Of a stretch of 64,000 nt of DNA, positions 24,367 to 33,501 are shown piece after piece. A program made the position numbers and the translations under genes. This DNA is from Streptomyces sp. WM4235 (GTDB taxonomy: Bacteria > Actinomycetota > Actinomycetes > Streptomycetales > Streptomycetaceae): contig NZ_LGDE01000227.1 of assembly GCF_001279725.1 (NCBI RefSeq), forward strand, positions 1 to 64,000, written 5' to 3'. Below the pieces are notes generated by a model. That model was not told the DNA's origin, did no database searches, and was given only the letters and a program-made list of their open reading frames with translations. Every line of letters starts with the position of its first letter. The stretch's first letter is position 1.

Positions 24367-24948
24367 TCAGCCGGTGAAGGCCTCGATGAGGGTCCAGACG
24401 GCGAGTGCGCCCATGCACGCGGCGCCGATGCGCTGGACGGTCTTGAGGGGAACGCGCTGGGCGATGAAACGCCCCACCAGCAGGGCGAGGGCGGAGACCG
24501 ACATCAGCGCGAGGGCGGAGCCGATGGCGGTGGACAGCCAACCGTTGGTGGCGGCCAGGTTGGCCGTGGTGATCTGGGTGAGGTCGCCCCATTCGCTGAT
24601 GAAGACGGCCATGAACGCGGTGGTGTAGACGGGCCAGAACCCCGTGACGGTCTTGGCGGCTCCGTCCTCGTCGTCATCGTCGCCGCTGCGCAGCAGGACG
24701 AAGGCGCCGAACGCGAACAGGGCGGCGGAGACGAGCTTGACGGCGATGTTCGGCAGCAGACCGAGCAGGCTTCCGGCGCCGACGGCGATGGCCACGTGCA
24801 CGATGAAGGCGGTGGAGGTGCCGAACCACACGTACAGCGGCCGCATCCGAGTGCCCATGGCCAGTGAGGCGAACATGGTCTTGTCGGGGAGTTCCGCGAG
24901 GAAGATCAGCCCGAAGGCGGTGATGATCGCCAGGGGGTCGAAGGTCAT
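24367..24948 (-). CDS. TMEM165/GDT1 (UPF0016) Mn2+/Ca2+ exporter
   Basis: A 193-aa membrane protein with six helices in two inverted repeats, the hallmark of UPF0016. Each repeat carries the cation motif: ELPDKT at residues 19-24 and EWGDLTQ in the second. The central loop is acidic (SGDDDDEDGA). Family members export manganese or calcium to protect the cytoplasm. ATG at 24948 has AAGGGA upstream. A manganese-type riboswitch candidate precedes it in the same direction, which argues for Mn2+ as the substrate. Confidence 0.93.
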   Translation of the reverse strand: MTFDPLAIITAFGLIFLAELPDKTMFASLAMGTRMRPLYVWFGTSTAFIVHVAIAVGAGSLLGLLPNIAVKLVSAALFAFGAFVLLRSGDDDDEDGAAKTVTGFWPVYTTAFMAVFISEWGDLTQITTANLAATNGWLSTAIGSALALMSVSALALLVGRFIAQRVPLKTVQRIGAACMGALAVWTLIEAFTG

Positions 24949-25065
24949 TCCCTTGCTTTCTGCTGGGGCCGGGCCGTCAGCTCGTACGGCACCCAGGGGG
25001 CGACGGGAAGAACCACTCGGCCCGGCACGACGGGGCGACCCACACACAGAGTGCGGGCCGCGTCA

Positions 25066-25182
25066 TGCCTTGGCCGAAGGTCTCGTCCACCCCGCACGAT
25101 GTGCGGCGGTCCGATGGCCGGGGCGTCCGTAGACGTCCAGTATGTCGACCAGCGGTTTTCAGGACTACTCCCCTTCGCTGGC
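25066..25182 (-). ncRNA. yybP-ykoY-like manganese riboswitch
   Basis: Read on the minus strand, the 5' part contains GAAGGGGAGTAG (GGGGAGTAG is the complement of 25165-25173) and the 3' part contains GACGAGACCTTCGG (GAGACCTT is the complement of 25077-25084). These are the two conserved ends of the yybP-ykoY aptamer. CGAAGG and CCTTCG pair as the closing stem. It lies about 115 bp upstream of a UPF0016 exporter, a known target class of this riboswitch. In this family Mn2+ binding turns expression on. Confidence 0.8.
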
Positions 25183-25311
25183 ACAGAGCCTAACAGGCGA
25201 CTCCGGGGACCCCCCGCGCCGGGCCTCCGCCGGGGCCGTGCCCGTGCCCCGGGGCGGGGGAGGTGCGCCGCGGCGGGGAGGCGCGACCGGTCCGAGCGCG
25301 TTCCGGGCGGC

Positions 25312-25713
25312 ATGTCACGTGACCGGGAGTTCTGGCGGGCGAGACTGGACGGCGCGCCCGAGCCCGTCTCCTTCACGGGAAGCGCCTCGGGGCCCGTGTC
25401 CGGTACGACGGTGCGGGTGAGCGGTGATCTCGACGCCGCCGACGCCCGGGTGCTGTGCGATGCCGCGCGCCGGCTGCTCGCCCACCTCGCGCAGGGGGAC
25501 ACGTACCGGATGATCGCCCGGCGGATGGGACCGAGCCCGCACACGGTCGACACCTACCTGCGACGCCTGCGCAGCAAGACCGGCGCGGTGAACCGGACGC
25601 GGCTCACCCACCTCGCCTTCCAGCTGGGTTACCGAGTGGGCGGCCGTACTCCTCCCCCGAAGTGGCCCAGCGGGCGGAGGCGACGGGGTCGACTGTTCGG
25701 CGGCGACGCATGA
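25312..25713 (+). CDS. Small LuxR-type HTH protein
   Basis: A 133-aa protein. The N-terminal 45 residues (MSRDREFWRARLDGAPEPV...) are a short mixed segment. Residues about 60-110 form a LuxR/GerE helix-turn-helix (AQGDTYRMIARRMGPSPHTVDTYLRRLRSKTG) ending LTHLAFQLGY, and the C-terminus is basic. There is no receiver or ligand domain, so it would be a stand-alone regulator. The ATG at 25312 has only GGGCGG upstream. It is divergent from the riboswitch-controlled exporter. Confidence 0.65.
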   Translation: MSRDREFWRARLDGAPEPVSFTGSASGPVSGTTVRVSGDLDAADARVLCDAARRLLAHLAQGDTYRMIARRMGPSPHTVDTYLRRLRSKTGAVNRTRLTHLAFQLGYRVGGRTPPPKWPSGRRRRGRLFGGDA

Positions 25714-25741
25714 AATCGGCTGTCCGAAGCATGCGCGGGGG

Positions 25742-26737
25742 ATGGAATGCGTGGTGTACGAGGAACGGTCGGGCAGGTCGGAGACGGTCGAGTGCGGTCT
25801 TGAGGACGAGGCGTGCCGCATCGCCCTGAAGCGGCTGCACGACTTGGACGACGGCGAGTTCGGGTGGATCCGGCTCGTCGATCCCGACGAGTCCGAGCTG
25901 GTGCAGTTGGCAGAGGAGCTGGGCCTGCACCCGCTCGCCGTCGAGGACGCGGTGCAGGCGCACCAGCGTCCGAAGCGCGAGCGGTTCGACGACGTGCTGG
26001 CGGTGGCGATCAAGACCCTGTGGTACGTCGAGGACGAGACCGCGGTGGAGACCGGCGAGATGATGATGTTCGTGGGCCCCCGCTACGTACTCACCGTCCG
26101 CCACGGCGCGGTCGACCCGACGGCCGAGGCGGCCCGCCGGCTCGACGCCGACGCGACCATGCTCCGCTTCGGTCCGCTGTCGGTCCTGCACGCGGTGTTG
26201 GACGTCGTCGTCGACGCGTACAGCGACGCCGCCGTCAAGGTTCGCGGCGCGCTCAACCGGTTGGAGGACCAGGTGTTCTCCTCCGCTCGCGTCGATCACA
26301 CCGAGGGCATCTACTCGCTCAAGCGGGAAGTGCGCGAGTTCCGGGACGCCGTACAGCCGCTGGTGCCGGTCCTGAACGGTCTCCTGAGCGGGCCGGGCGA
26401 GGAGCGGCGGGCACCAAAGGCCGAACCCTACTTCCGTGACGTGGCCGACCACCTGCACCGCACGGACACCGAGGTACGCACCCTCGACGAGCTGCTGAAC
26501 TCGGTGCTCGACGCCCAACAGGCCCGGGTGGGCACCTGGCAGAACGACGACATGCGGCGCATCTCGGCGTGGGCGGCGATCTTCGCCATCCCCACCATGG
26601 TCGCGGGCGTCTACGGGATGAACTTCGAGCACATGCCGGAACTCGGTTGGACCTACGGCTATCCCCTCGCCGTGGGGCTGATGGCACTGGCGTCGGGGGC
26701 GCTGTACCGGGCCTTCCGCCGCAACGGCTGGCTGTAG
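25742..26737 (+). CDS. corA: CorA-family Mg2+/Co2+ channel
   Basis: A 331-aa cation channel subunit. The cytoplasmic alpha/beta N-domain and long stalk helix run to about residue 270. The two C-terminal membrane helices carry the selectivity motif GMN (VYGMNFEHMPEL). The C-terminus is basic (YRAFRRNGWL), as in CorA pentamers. ATG at 25742 directly abuts a G-run; a GTG at 25751 behind GGGGGATGGA is a likely alternative start. It sits near the Mn2+ exporter, so the locus handles divalent cations. Confidence 0.94.
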   Translation: MECVVYEERSGRSETVECGLEDEACRIALKRLHDLDDGEFGWIRLVDPDESELVQLAEELGLHPLAVEDAVQAHQRPKRERFDDVLAVAIKTLWYVEDETAVETGEMMMFVGPRYVLTVRHGAVDPTAEAARRLDADATMLRFGPLSVLHAVLDVVVDAYSDAAVKVRGALNRLEDQVFSSARVDHTEGIYSLKREVREFRDAVQPLVPVLNGLLSGPGEERRAPKAEPYFRDVADHLHRTDTEVRTLDELLNSVLDAQQARVGTWQNDDMRRISAWAAIFAIPTMVAGVYGMNFEHMPELGWTYGYPLAVGLMALASGALYRAFRRNGWL

Positions 26738-26854
26738 GCCACCTCACCGGCCCCGCGTCGGGCGCACCCCACCCGGCGCGGGATGACGGGCCGGTTCCGG
26801 TCGAGCGGCCAAACCCGCTGGTGGGGTGGCCGGCGGCCGACCTACCATCCGACG

Positions 26855-29800
26855 ATGACGACCTCGACGGACCACCTCATCGACGAGGCGCTGCACCGGT
26901 GCGACGCGGGCTGGTTGTCCGACCACCTCGACGCCCGGTCCTGCCGACCGGCCGTCCTGGGACGCCTCGTTCGGCACGCGAACCCGCGCCTGCGTCATCT
27001 GGGCCTGCTGCTGCTCAGCGGACGGGTCAGTGCGACCCCACCGGCGGCGGACGAGCGGGAGACGGCCGAACTGGCTTCGCTGCTGCCCGACTTCGTGGTG
27101 GAACCGCCCGAAGCGGCTTTGCTCCAGGCGAACCTCCACGCGCACCTGGGACCGTATCTCCGGGATCGGCGCCGGCCTTCGTGGCGTACGGCCGACCTGC
27201 CGGTGCGGGTACGGATCGCCTGGCTGCGCGCCGAACTTCTCGACGACCCGGCGGTGCTCCGACACGAGGCACGGGGTGAACTCCTTTACCAGGCGGTCCG
27301 GGAGACGAGTGTGACCGCCGCGCACCGGCCGGGGCGGCTGGTGGCCGAGCTTGCGGACAGCGGGGATCAGGTGTTGCGCGCCGAAGCCTTGCGGCTCGCC
27401 CGCGAGGGCCTGCACGCGGGGCTGTTGGCCCCCGCGCGCGTACGCGAGCACGTCCTCGCCCTGCTGGGCACCGGGGTGCTGGGCGTCGACGTGCAGAACA
27501 TCGGCACGCACGGCTCCAGCTCGGCGGATCCCGGTTCGGCGGTCGGCTCGGCGGTCGGCTCGGCGGATCCCGGTTCGGCAGTCGACTCGGCAGTCGGCTC
27601 GCGCACCGCCACCGCCGTCGTGGTCGCCGCGCTGCTCGAGCTCGCCGAGCCGTGGGCGGCCCTGGAGCCGCTGCCGGAAGGGCGACTGTCCGTCTTCCTC
27701 ACCTCCGGTCCGGAAGCCACCCCGGTCGAGGTCGCCGATGCCGCGCTCTCGGCTGCCGCCCGCCACGGCCACCGGGACCTGGTGCGGCGCGTCGCCGCCG
27801 ATCCCGGTCGGCCGGCCGCGCTTCGCCGCCGCGCGCTCGAACTCCTCGGTGACCTGGCCGGGCGCGGTGACATCCGGGAACTGACCGCCATCGCCGCCCG
27901 GGATCCGCTGCTGCTCGGCGCACCCGCGGTGACCTGCCTGCGCGGGCTCCACCGGCGTGGTCACTTCCCGGCCGACGAGGACGTGCCGGCCATCGTCGGC
28001 CTGGCGCTGGCCGACCATTCGATCGCACCGCACGAGGTCGCCACGATCCTCTTCACCTGCCGACACGCGGCGCTGCGGGTGCTGATCGACGCCGATGACG
28101 ACGCCGACGCCGAGCAGAGCGGGCCGAGGCGGCTCGCCCTGCTCGTCGCGATGGCCGGGCAGGGGGCGCGGGAGCTTCCCGTCGGAGAGGAGATCACGCG
28201 GGTGTTCGCGTCGGCCGGCGCACCCGAACCGTTCCTCGCCGCGATCCGTGAACTGCGGTACACGGAGGCCGAGGACGTGGTCATCGCGCTCCTCCCCAAG
28301 GCCCCCGGGGCGGCCCTGGACGCGTTGGAGGCCATCGGCGGACACCGCACGGTGCGGGCGCTGCGGGAAGCGCTCGGGCTGCCCGCCGCCGAGGACGCCG
28401 CACAGGGCGGTGAGGGGAGCGGTGTCATCGCGCCCCACCTGCGCGCGGTGCGCGACCGGGCACTGGAACTGCTGTGGCATCTGACCGACGACCGGGGCCG
28501 GCGGCGTGACCTCCTCGTCCGCCTCGACCCCACCGATCTGCCGGCGCGCATCGCGGCCGATCTCGGCGGCCCCGACGAGGAGGAGCTGGCCCTCCTCGGA
28601 GCCCATCTGGACCCGGACGAACCGTTGACGGCGCTGTGCCGGCTCGCCGCCCACGGCGGGGCGGGCACCCTGCCCGTCCTCGCGGACCTGCTGCTGCGCG
28701 TGGTGGGCGAGTTGGCGGCGTTCCGGGAGCCGGGGGGCGACGTCACACGGTTCGAGGGCGAGACGCCGAACGCCGAACCGACCGTTCCCCGGGAAGCCGA
28801 GCACGCGCTGACCGCCTTGGGTTCCCGCCTGTACGAGCGGCGTCGGATCCGACCTTCGTGCCTGCTCGACGCGGCGGACGCGCCGGCGGCGGGCAGGGCG
28901 CTGCTCGCGACCCTGGTGTTGGATCTGTTGGACCGGCCCGGGCTGTCGGACAGGGAGAAGACGATCCTCCTGGAACTGTTGTCCCGAGCCCCCGGCCCGC
29001 GCGTTCGCGCACGGGTGCACCACCTGCTGCGTCACCGTGACCGGCACGTGCGCAAGCACACGATCGCGTTGCTCGCCCGCGATGTCACGGGGGACGACGC
29101 GCGGGCCCTGTCGGCCACGTTGATCGCGCTGACCCGCGCCGGGGACGTGCAGACCGTCCGGAGGGCGCTGCTGGCCCTCGGCCACGCGCGGGCCCGCTGG
29201 GCGTGCGCGGCAATCGCCGCGTGTCTCGCCCATCCGAACATGAACGTCAAGAAGACGGCCGCCCAGGCCCTGGTGCACGCGGGCGCGGCCCCGGCGGTTG
29301 CGGAACTGCTCCGCATGCTGGGCCGGCACGACAACCCGGGGCTCCGCGGCACGCTCGTCGAGGCGCTTCGCGCGATACTCGGCGACGCGTACGCGGCCAC
29401 CGTCCTCGCCGCGGCGGAGCACGCCGAGACGAATCGCGCCCGGGCCCTGCTCGCGGAGGCTCTGGACGGTGTCCTGCCGGCGCGCTCGGTCCTCGCGTTG
29501 GCCGACCAGGCCTCACCGGTCGCGCCCGCGCTGCTCGCGCTGGTGGCGGACGGCCGGGTCCGCCTGGCGTCCGGCACACGGGAGGAGTTGACACCGGCGC
29601 TGGACCGGCACGGCATCGTCCTTCCCGCCGGGCCGGCATCGCCGCCAATCGACGAAACTGACTTCGACGTGGCCTCGCTGGCGGCGGGCCGCTGGAATCC
29701 CGCCGTCGCGCTCCGCGTCGCCGAGCGTCCCGAACCTCCGCGCGCAGACCGGCTGCGCGAGCTGCGGCCCCTGCTGGCGGACTGGCTCCGCCTGGCCGGC

Positions 29801-31726
29801 TCCGCGCCCCGAGCGGCCCGTGGGGCGGTCCTGCGGTTCACCCTGCGGCTCTGCCCCGCGCCCTGGACGGACGGGGAGCTCGCCTCCTGGGCCCGGTCCG
29901 CCCGGGTGCTCCTCGACGCCCTGGCCGACGGGTCGGGCGGGGACCGCCCGGACCTCGTCGCGGTCCTCGAAGCGGTGGCACCGTTGCTCACCCCGGCGTC
30001 GGCGGCGGCGGTCGTCGACGCCGTACGCGCCCTGCCTGCCCCCTCCGCGCACACGCCCGACCGGCCCACGCTGACGCTGCTGCGCCGGTGCGGGGCGGTG
30101 TTGGTCCGCGCGGACCTCGACCGCGCGCTCGCGGTGGCCGGGTTCGGCGCCGACCCCTGGCGGGCCCGAACCGAGGTGCTGCGCGAGGCGTTCGACGTAC
30201 CGCCCCTGCCCGGAGGAGTACCGTCCCTGCCCGCAGGAGACTGGCGGACCGCCTTGGAGGCCTCGGTGCGCACACCGGCCGCGCTTGCCGACTTCCGCCT
30301 CCGCGATGTCCGCGACCTCCCCGGCACGCGCGACCTCCCCGGCACGCGCGACCTCCTCAGCACGCGTGACCTCGGCCGCACGCGTGACGAGGAAGCGCCC
30401 GACTCCCGGGAGCGGTTGTCCGCGCTGATCGACGTCTACGCCACCGCCGATCCCGAGGTCCGTGACCCGCTGCTCGACTGGATGACGGCCCTCCAGCCCC
30501 TGGACGCACCGACCTGGACGATCGGCGAGAGCGCCTCCGGACCACGACCGACGCCGGGGCGTGCGGGCGTACCGCGCCGCGCGCACGCCGACGACCTCGA
30601 TCAGCCGCGCTCGGCGGCTCTGCGCGACCGCCTGCTGACGATGTCGGACTCCCCTGACCCCGAGCGCCGGAACGCCGCCGCCCGCGCCCTCCTGACCTGG
30701 CCCGAGCCCGGGATCCGGCTCGCCGTGCTCCGGGCGGCCCTGCGCGGGCGGACGACGGTCGACGTCGGCGCCGACCTGGCCCGCACCATGATCACGCTCG
30801 ACCCGGCGGAACTCCGGGCCGACGAGGTTCCACCCGAGCACGTGATCCGCGTGGCCTCGCTGCTCGCGCCGCCCGACCTCGTACCGCTGCTCCCGCTGCT
30901 GTCGCACTGGTGGGAGCACGGGACGCCCGCCGTCCATCACGCCGCCGCGGTCGAGTTGCGCAGGGCGCCCGTCGACGCGCTCGCCCACGCTCTCGGCGCA
31001 CGTCTCGACGCCGGCGCCCGGGGGCTGGTGGACCTGATCGCGGGTCGGGCGCTGCTGCGCACTCCGGCCCTGACGCGGGCGTGCCGGCGGCTCCGCGCCG
31101 AGGGACACGACGAGCTCGCGGACCGGATCCTGCTGGTCGACGGCCCGCTGCGGGGCCCCGCGGCCGTGAGTCGGGACGCGGCAGCGCTCGCCTCACTACG
31201 CGCCCGCGCCGAGCCGTCCACCCCGCGGGCCCCACGCCGTCCGGCCCTGCGGGAGCTGTCGGACGCGGCCCGTACCGGGACTCCCGACGAGATCCGCCGG
31301 GCCCTGACCCGCCTCGCCGAGGAGCACCGGGGCCCGGGTCCGGACCTCGGGGTGCGGGAGCTGATCGGTGAGTTGCTGCACCACCCCACAGCGGGGGTCC
31401 GCCTGCACGCCCACCGGACCTCCCGGGCGGTGCTGGACCGGCCGAGCCACCTTCGGCACACGCTGGTCCTGCTGCACGACCCGCAGCCGGACGTGGTCCG
31501 CATGGCGATCCGGAGCCTGTCCCGAGCGGCCTGGAAACCGGCGATCCCCGCCCTGGTCGGCTTGCTCGAACACGCGCGTCCCGTGGTTCGCCGGACCGCG
31601 GCCGACGGTCTCGCGCGTCTGGGCGCTCCGGCGGTCCCCGCGCTCAGGCGCGCCGCCGACCACGCCCGCCCCGACCGGCGGGCGCGCTACGCGGAGGTGC
31701 TGGGCCGCATCGCGGCCGGCACCTGA
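26855..31726 (+). CDS. Giant HEAT-repeat protein
   Basis: A 1,623-aa cytoplasmic protein made almost wholly of HEAT/armadillo-like helical repeats, seen as recurring A-x-x-AL-x-x-LG patterns (ARRALLTWPEPGIRLAVLRA; HARPVVRRTAADGLARLGAP). It has no signal peptide, membrane helix or catalytic motif. Repeat stretches of this length act as scaffolds. Two tandem-repeat patches interrupt it: about residues 219-248 (Ala/Gly/Ser/Asp) and 1153-1176 (RDLPGT-type). ATG at 26855 has no Shine-Dalgarno, and TACCAT lies 6 bp upstream, suggesting a leaderless transcript. A start at 26783 would add 24 unlikely residues. Confidence 0.88.
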   Translation: MTTSTDHLIDEALHRCDAGWLSDHLDARSCRPAVLGRLVRHANPRLRHLGLLLLSGRVSATPPAADERETAELASLLPDFVVEPPEAALLQANLHAHLGPYLRDRRRPSWRTADLPVRVRIAWLRAELLDDPAVLRHEARGELLYQAVRETSVTAAHRPGRLVAELADSGDQVLRAEALRLAREGLHAGLLAPARVREHVLALLGTGVLGVDVQNIGTHGSSSADPGSAVGSAVGSADPGSAVDSAVGSRTATAVVVAALLELAEPWAALEPLPEGRLSVFLTSGPEATPVEVADAALSAAARHGHRDLVRRVAADPGRPAALRRRALELLGDLAGRGDIRELTAIAARDPLLLGAPAVTCLRGLHRRGHFPADEDVPAIVGLALADHSIAPHEVATILFTCRHAALRVLIDADDDADAEQSGPRRLALLVAMAGQGARELPVGEEITRVFASAGAPEPFLAAIRELRYTEAEDVVIALLPKAPGAALDALEAIGGHRTVRALREALGLPAAEDAAQGGEGSGVIAPHLRAVRDRALELLWHLTDDRGRRRDLLVRLDPTDLPARIAADLGGPDEEELALLGAHLDPDEPLTALCRLAAHGGAGTLPVLADLLLRVVGELAAFREPGGDVTRFEGETPNAEPTVPREAEHALTALGSRLYERRRIRPSCLLDAADAPAAGRALLATLVLDLLDRPGLSDREKTILLELLSRAPGPRVRARVHHLLRHRDRHVRKHTIALLARDVTGDDARALSATLIALTRAGDVQTVRRALLALGHARARWACAAIAACLAHPNMNVKKTAAQALVHAGAAPAVAELLRMLGRHDNPGLRGTLVEALRAILGDAYAATVLAAAEHAETNRARALLAEALDGVLPARSVLALADQASPVAPALLALVADGRVRLASGTREELTPALDRHGIVLPAGPASPPIDETDFDVASLAAGRWNPAVALRVAERPEPPRADRLRELRPLLADWLRLAGSAPRAARGAVLRFTLRLCPAPWTDGELASWARSARVLLDALADGSGGDRPDLVAVLEAVAPLLTPASAAAVVDAVRALPAPSAHTPDRPTLTLLRRCGAVLVRADLDRALAVAGFGADPWRARTEVLREAFDVPPLPGGVPSLPAGDWRTALEASVRTPAALADFRLRDVRDLPGTRDLPGTRDLLSTRDLGRTRDEEAPDSRERLSALIDVYATADPEVRDPLLDWMTALQPLDAPTWTIGESASGPRPTPGRAGVPRRAHADDLDQPRSAALRDRLLTMSDSPDPERRNAAARALLTWPEPGIRLAVLRAALRGRTTVDVGADLARTMITLDPAELRADEVPPEHVIRVASLLAPPDLVPLLPLLSHWWEHGTPAVHHAAAVELRRAPVDALAHALGARLDAGARGLVDLIAGRALLRTPALTRACRRLRAEGHDELADRILLVDGPLRGPAAVSRDAAALASLRARAEPSTPRAPRRPALRELSDAARTGTPDEIRRALTRLAEEHRGPGPDLGVRELIGELLHHPTAGVRLHAHRTSRAVLDRPSHLRHTLVLLHDPQPDVVRMAIRSLSRAAWKPAIPALVGLLEHARPVVRRTAADGLARLGAPAVPALRRAADHARPDRRARYAEVLGRIAAGT
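27520..27600 (+). repeat. In-frame minisatellite in HEAT protein
   Basis: Nested repeats of a GGTTCGGCGGTCGGCTCGGC-like unit encode alternating DPGSAV/GSAV residues. Two long copies of about 36-45 bp are recognisable. Confidence 0.7.
30311..30382 (+). repeat. Four-copy 18-bp in-frame repeat in HEAT protein
   Basis: Four 18-bp units, the first two identical (CGCGACCTCCCCGGCACG) and the next two diverging, encode RDLPGT, RDLPGT, RDLLST, RDLGRT. Unit length keeps the frame, so copy changes alter only the linker. Confidence 0.85.
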
Positions 31727-31855
31727 ACCACCGTCGGGTGGAACCGTCGATCGGAGGCCGACGACCACCGCCCACCCCTGGCCAATGGTTTGCGCGGAGT
31801 GCTCGTGGGCAGTCGCCTACAGCCGGAAGGACGAGGCCCCGGTCTGGAGGCCGCC

Positions 31856-32392
31856 ATGTCGACAACCACGCTCATCGTCATCATCGCCGCGCTGGTACTG
31901 ATCGCCCTGATCGCCGCGTTGTGGACCTTCTCGCGCCGCCGTCACCTGCGGCAACAGTTCGGCCCCGAATACGATCGCACGGTCGAGGCCGAAGGCGGCC
32001 GGAGAGCGGCCGATCGCGAGCTGCGGGCTCGCGAGCAACGCCACGACACGCTCGACATCAAGGAACTGCCCGCCGAGCGGCGTGTCCAGTACACCGATGA
32101 GTGGCGCGACGTCCAGGAACGCTTCGTGGACCGCCCCGAGGCCTCGGTCGCCCAGGCGGACGAACTGGTGACGCGCCTGATGCGCGAACGCGGCTACCCG
32201 GCCGACGGCTACCAGGGGCAGGTCCGGGACCTGTCGGTGGAGCACGGCCGCACCCTGGAGCACTATCGCGCGGCCCACGAGATCAACCTGCGCGGCAGCG
32301 GAGCCGAGGCGACCACGGAGGAACTCCGTGGCGCCATGGTCCACTACCGCGCCCTGTTCGAGGAACTGCTGAGCAGCGAAGGAGGCCGATGA
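31856..32392 (+). CDS. Membrane-anchored helical protein
   Basis: A 178-aa protein with an N-terminal transmembrane helix (TTLIVIIAALVLIALIAALW, residues 3-22) and a long charged cytoplasmic helical domain. Its core (EWRDVQERFVDRPEASVAQADELVTRLM) recurs in the next gene. ATG at 31856 follows GGAGG at 6 nt. It is coupled to the paralogue downstream by a 1-nt gap. In Streptomyces such pairs often accompany general-stress genes; function unknown. Confidence 0.82.
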   Translation: MSTTTLIVIIAALVLIALIAALWTFSRRRHLRQQFGPEYDRTVEAEGGRRAADRELRAREQRHDTLDIKELPAERRVQYTDEWRDVQERFVDRPEASVAQADELVTRLMRERGYPADGYQGQVRDLSVEHGRTLEHYRAAHEINLRGSGAEATTEELRGAMVHYRALFEELLSSEGGR

Positions 32393-32393
32393 C

Positions 32394-32891
32394 ATGCGGG
32401 AACACGGTGACACGGCGGGCCGGGGCGACGAGGACCGGCTGACCACGGAGAGCCTCGCCAATCCGGGTGCGACCGGCGCCCAGGCCGTGTACCCCGGCGA
32501 GGCGACGGCCCTGGAGAGCGAGACCGCCGAGGCGCGGGACGGCGCACGGGACGAGGAGGCGCCTGCCGACGTCCGGGACGGGCCGGAGCACGCCGAGGGA
32601 CGCGGGCAACGGGACGAGCGTGACGAACCCTTGTTGGCCGGCGCGGAGACGGAGGGCTTCCGGGAGCGGTGGGCCGAGATCCAGGGGCGCTTCGTCGACG
32701 ACCCGAAGGAGGCCGTGACGTCCGCGGACACGCTGGTGGCCGAGGTGATGCAGGAACTCGCCCGGACCTTCTCCGCTCACAAGCAGGAACTCGAGGGCCA
32801 GTGGGGACGCGGCGAGCAGGTCGCCACGGAGGATCTGCGGCTCGCGCTGCAGCGCTACCGTTCATTCTTCAACCGCCTCCTCAAGACCTGA
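32394..32891 (+). CDS. Soluble paralogue of the preceding helical protein
   Basis: A 165-aa acidic protein without membrane helix. The N-terminal 85 residues are a disordered Glu/Asp/Ala/Arg-rich region. The C-terminal 75 residues (RWAEIQGRFVDDPKEAVTSA... LRLALQRYRSFFNRLL) match the C-terminal domain of the upstream gene, so the pair arose by duplication and could form hetero-oligomers. ATG at 32394 is preceded by GGAGG inside the upstream stop region. Confidence 0.82.
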   Translation: MREHGDTAGRGDEDRLTTESLANPGATGAQAVYPGEATALESETAEARDGARDEEAPADVRDGPEHAEGRGQRDERDEPLLAGAETEGFRERWAEIQGRFVDDPKEAVTSADTLVAEVMQELARTFSAHKQELEGQWGRGEQVATEDLRLALQRYRSFFNRLLKT

Positions 32892-32930
32892 GCGCGCACC
32901 CCGACCCGATCGACGCGCGATCGACGCGCA

Positions 32931-32977
32931 GACGGGGCCGGGGCGAACACCACGTGGTGGTGTCGCCCCGGCCCCGT
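32931..32977. terminator. Long bidirectional hairpin terminator
   Basis: A near-perfect stem of about 22 bp (GACGGGGCCGGGGCGA... pairing with ...TCGCCCCGGCCCCGTC) lies between the convergent helical-protein operon and the PRC-barrel gene. Confidence 0.85.
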
Positions 32978-33008
32978 CGCATGCGCCGTCCCGCCGGGAG
33001 GCGTCCCG

Positions 33009-33362
33009 TCAGAAGGTGTGCGGCTCGTCGTAGTAGCGGCCGATCTGGCGGTGGTAGTCCGCGTCCTGGAGGTGCTTGTCCTGGATGAACTCGGGAGCGT
33101 GCTTGATCTGCTCCTTCGTCCGGTTGACGTGGATCCGCCGCTCGTCCACCTCGATCCGGCTGACCGTGCCGGCGGGCAGGAGCACTTCCTTGCCGAAGAT
33201 CCACGGGCCGGTGTCGACCACGATGTACGAGGAGTCGACCTCGTCGGAATGCTTGTCGACCTTGCCGATGGAGCCGTCCGTGGCCTCGACCTTGAAACCC
33301 GTCAGATCGACATCGGCCAGTCGGCCGGACGTCTCGCGGTAACCCCACACATTCCCGGTCAT
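33009..33362 (-). CDS. PRC-barrel domain protein
   Basis: A 117-aa cytoplasmic protein. A PRC-barrel beta domain covers residues about 18-80 (DLTGFKVEATDGSIGKVDKH ... YIVVDTG ... LLPAGTVSRIEVDERRIHV), followed by a short helical tail (DADYHRQIGRYYDEP). PRC-barrels occur in RNA-processing and photosynthetic proteins; stand-alone actinobacterial ones are linked to stress and are otherwise uncharacterised. ATG at 33362 follows GAAGGGG. Confidence 0.87.
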   Translation of the reverse strand: MTGNVWGYRETSGRLADVDLTGFKVEATDGSIGKVDKHSDEVDSSYIVVDTGPWIFGKEVLLPAGTVSRIEVDERRIHVNRTKEQIKHAPEFIQDKHLQDADYHRQIGRYYDEPHTF

Positions 33363-33501
33363 GTGAACAACCCCTTCACCCAATCGATGTGACGGTCCTC
33401 TTCTCCACGGCGTCCTCGATGATCCGGAGAGGGATGATCCGGAGAGGCGCGGAACCGCCACAGGGTCGCCTGCCCTGAAAGCTCCGACCCACACGGGGCA
33501 C

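Noticed and set aside
26744..29422. 892-codon open frame on the minus strand opposite the HEAT gene
   Set aside because: Composition is Gly/Arg/Gln/Val-rich with no domain; it is the mirror of a high-GC coding frame. The plus frame has the proper HEAT pattern and third-position bias.
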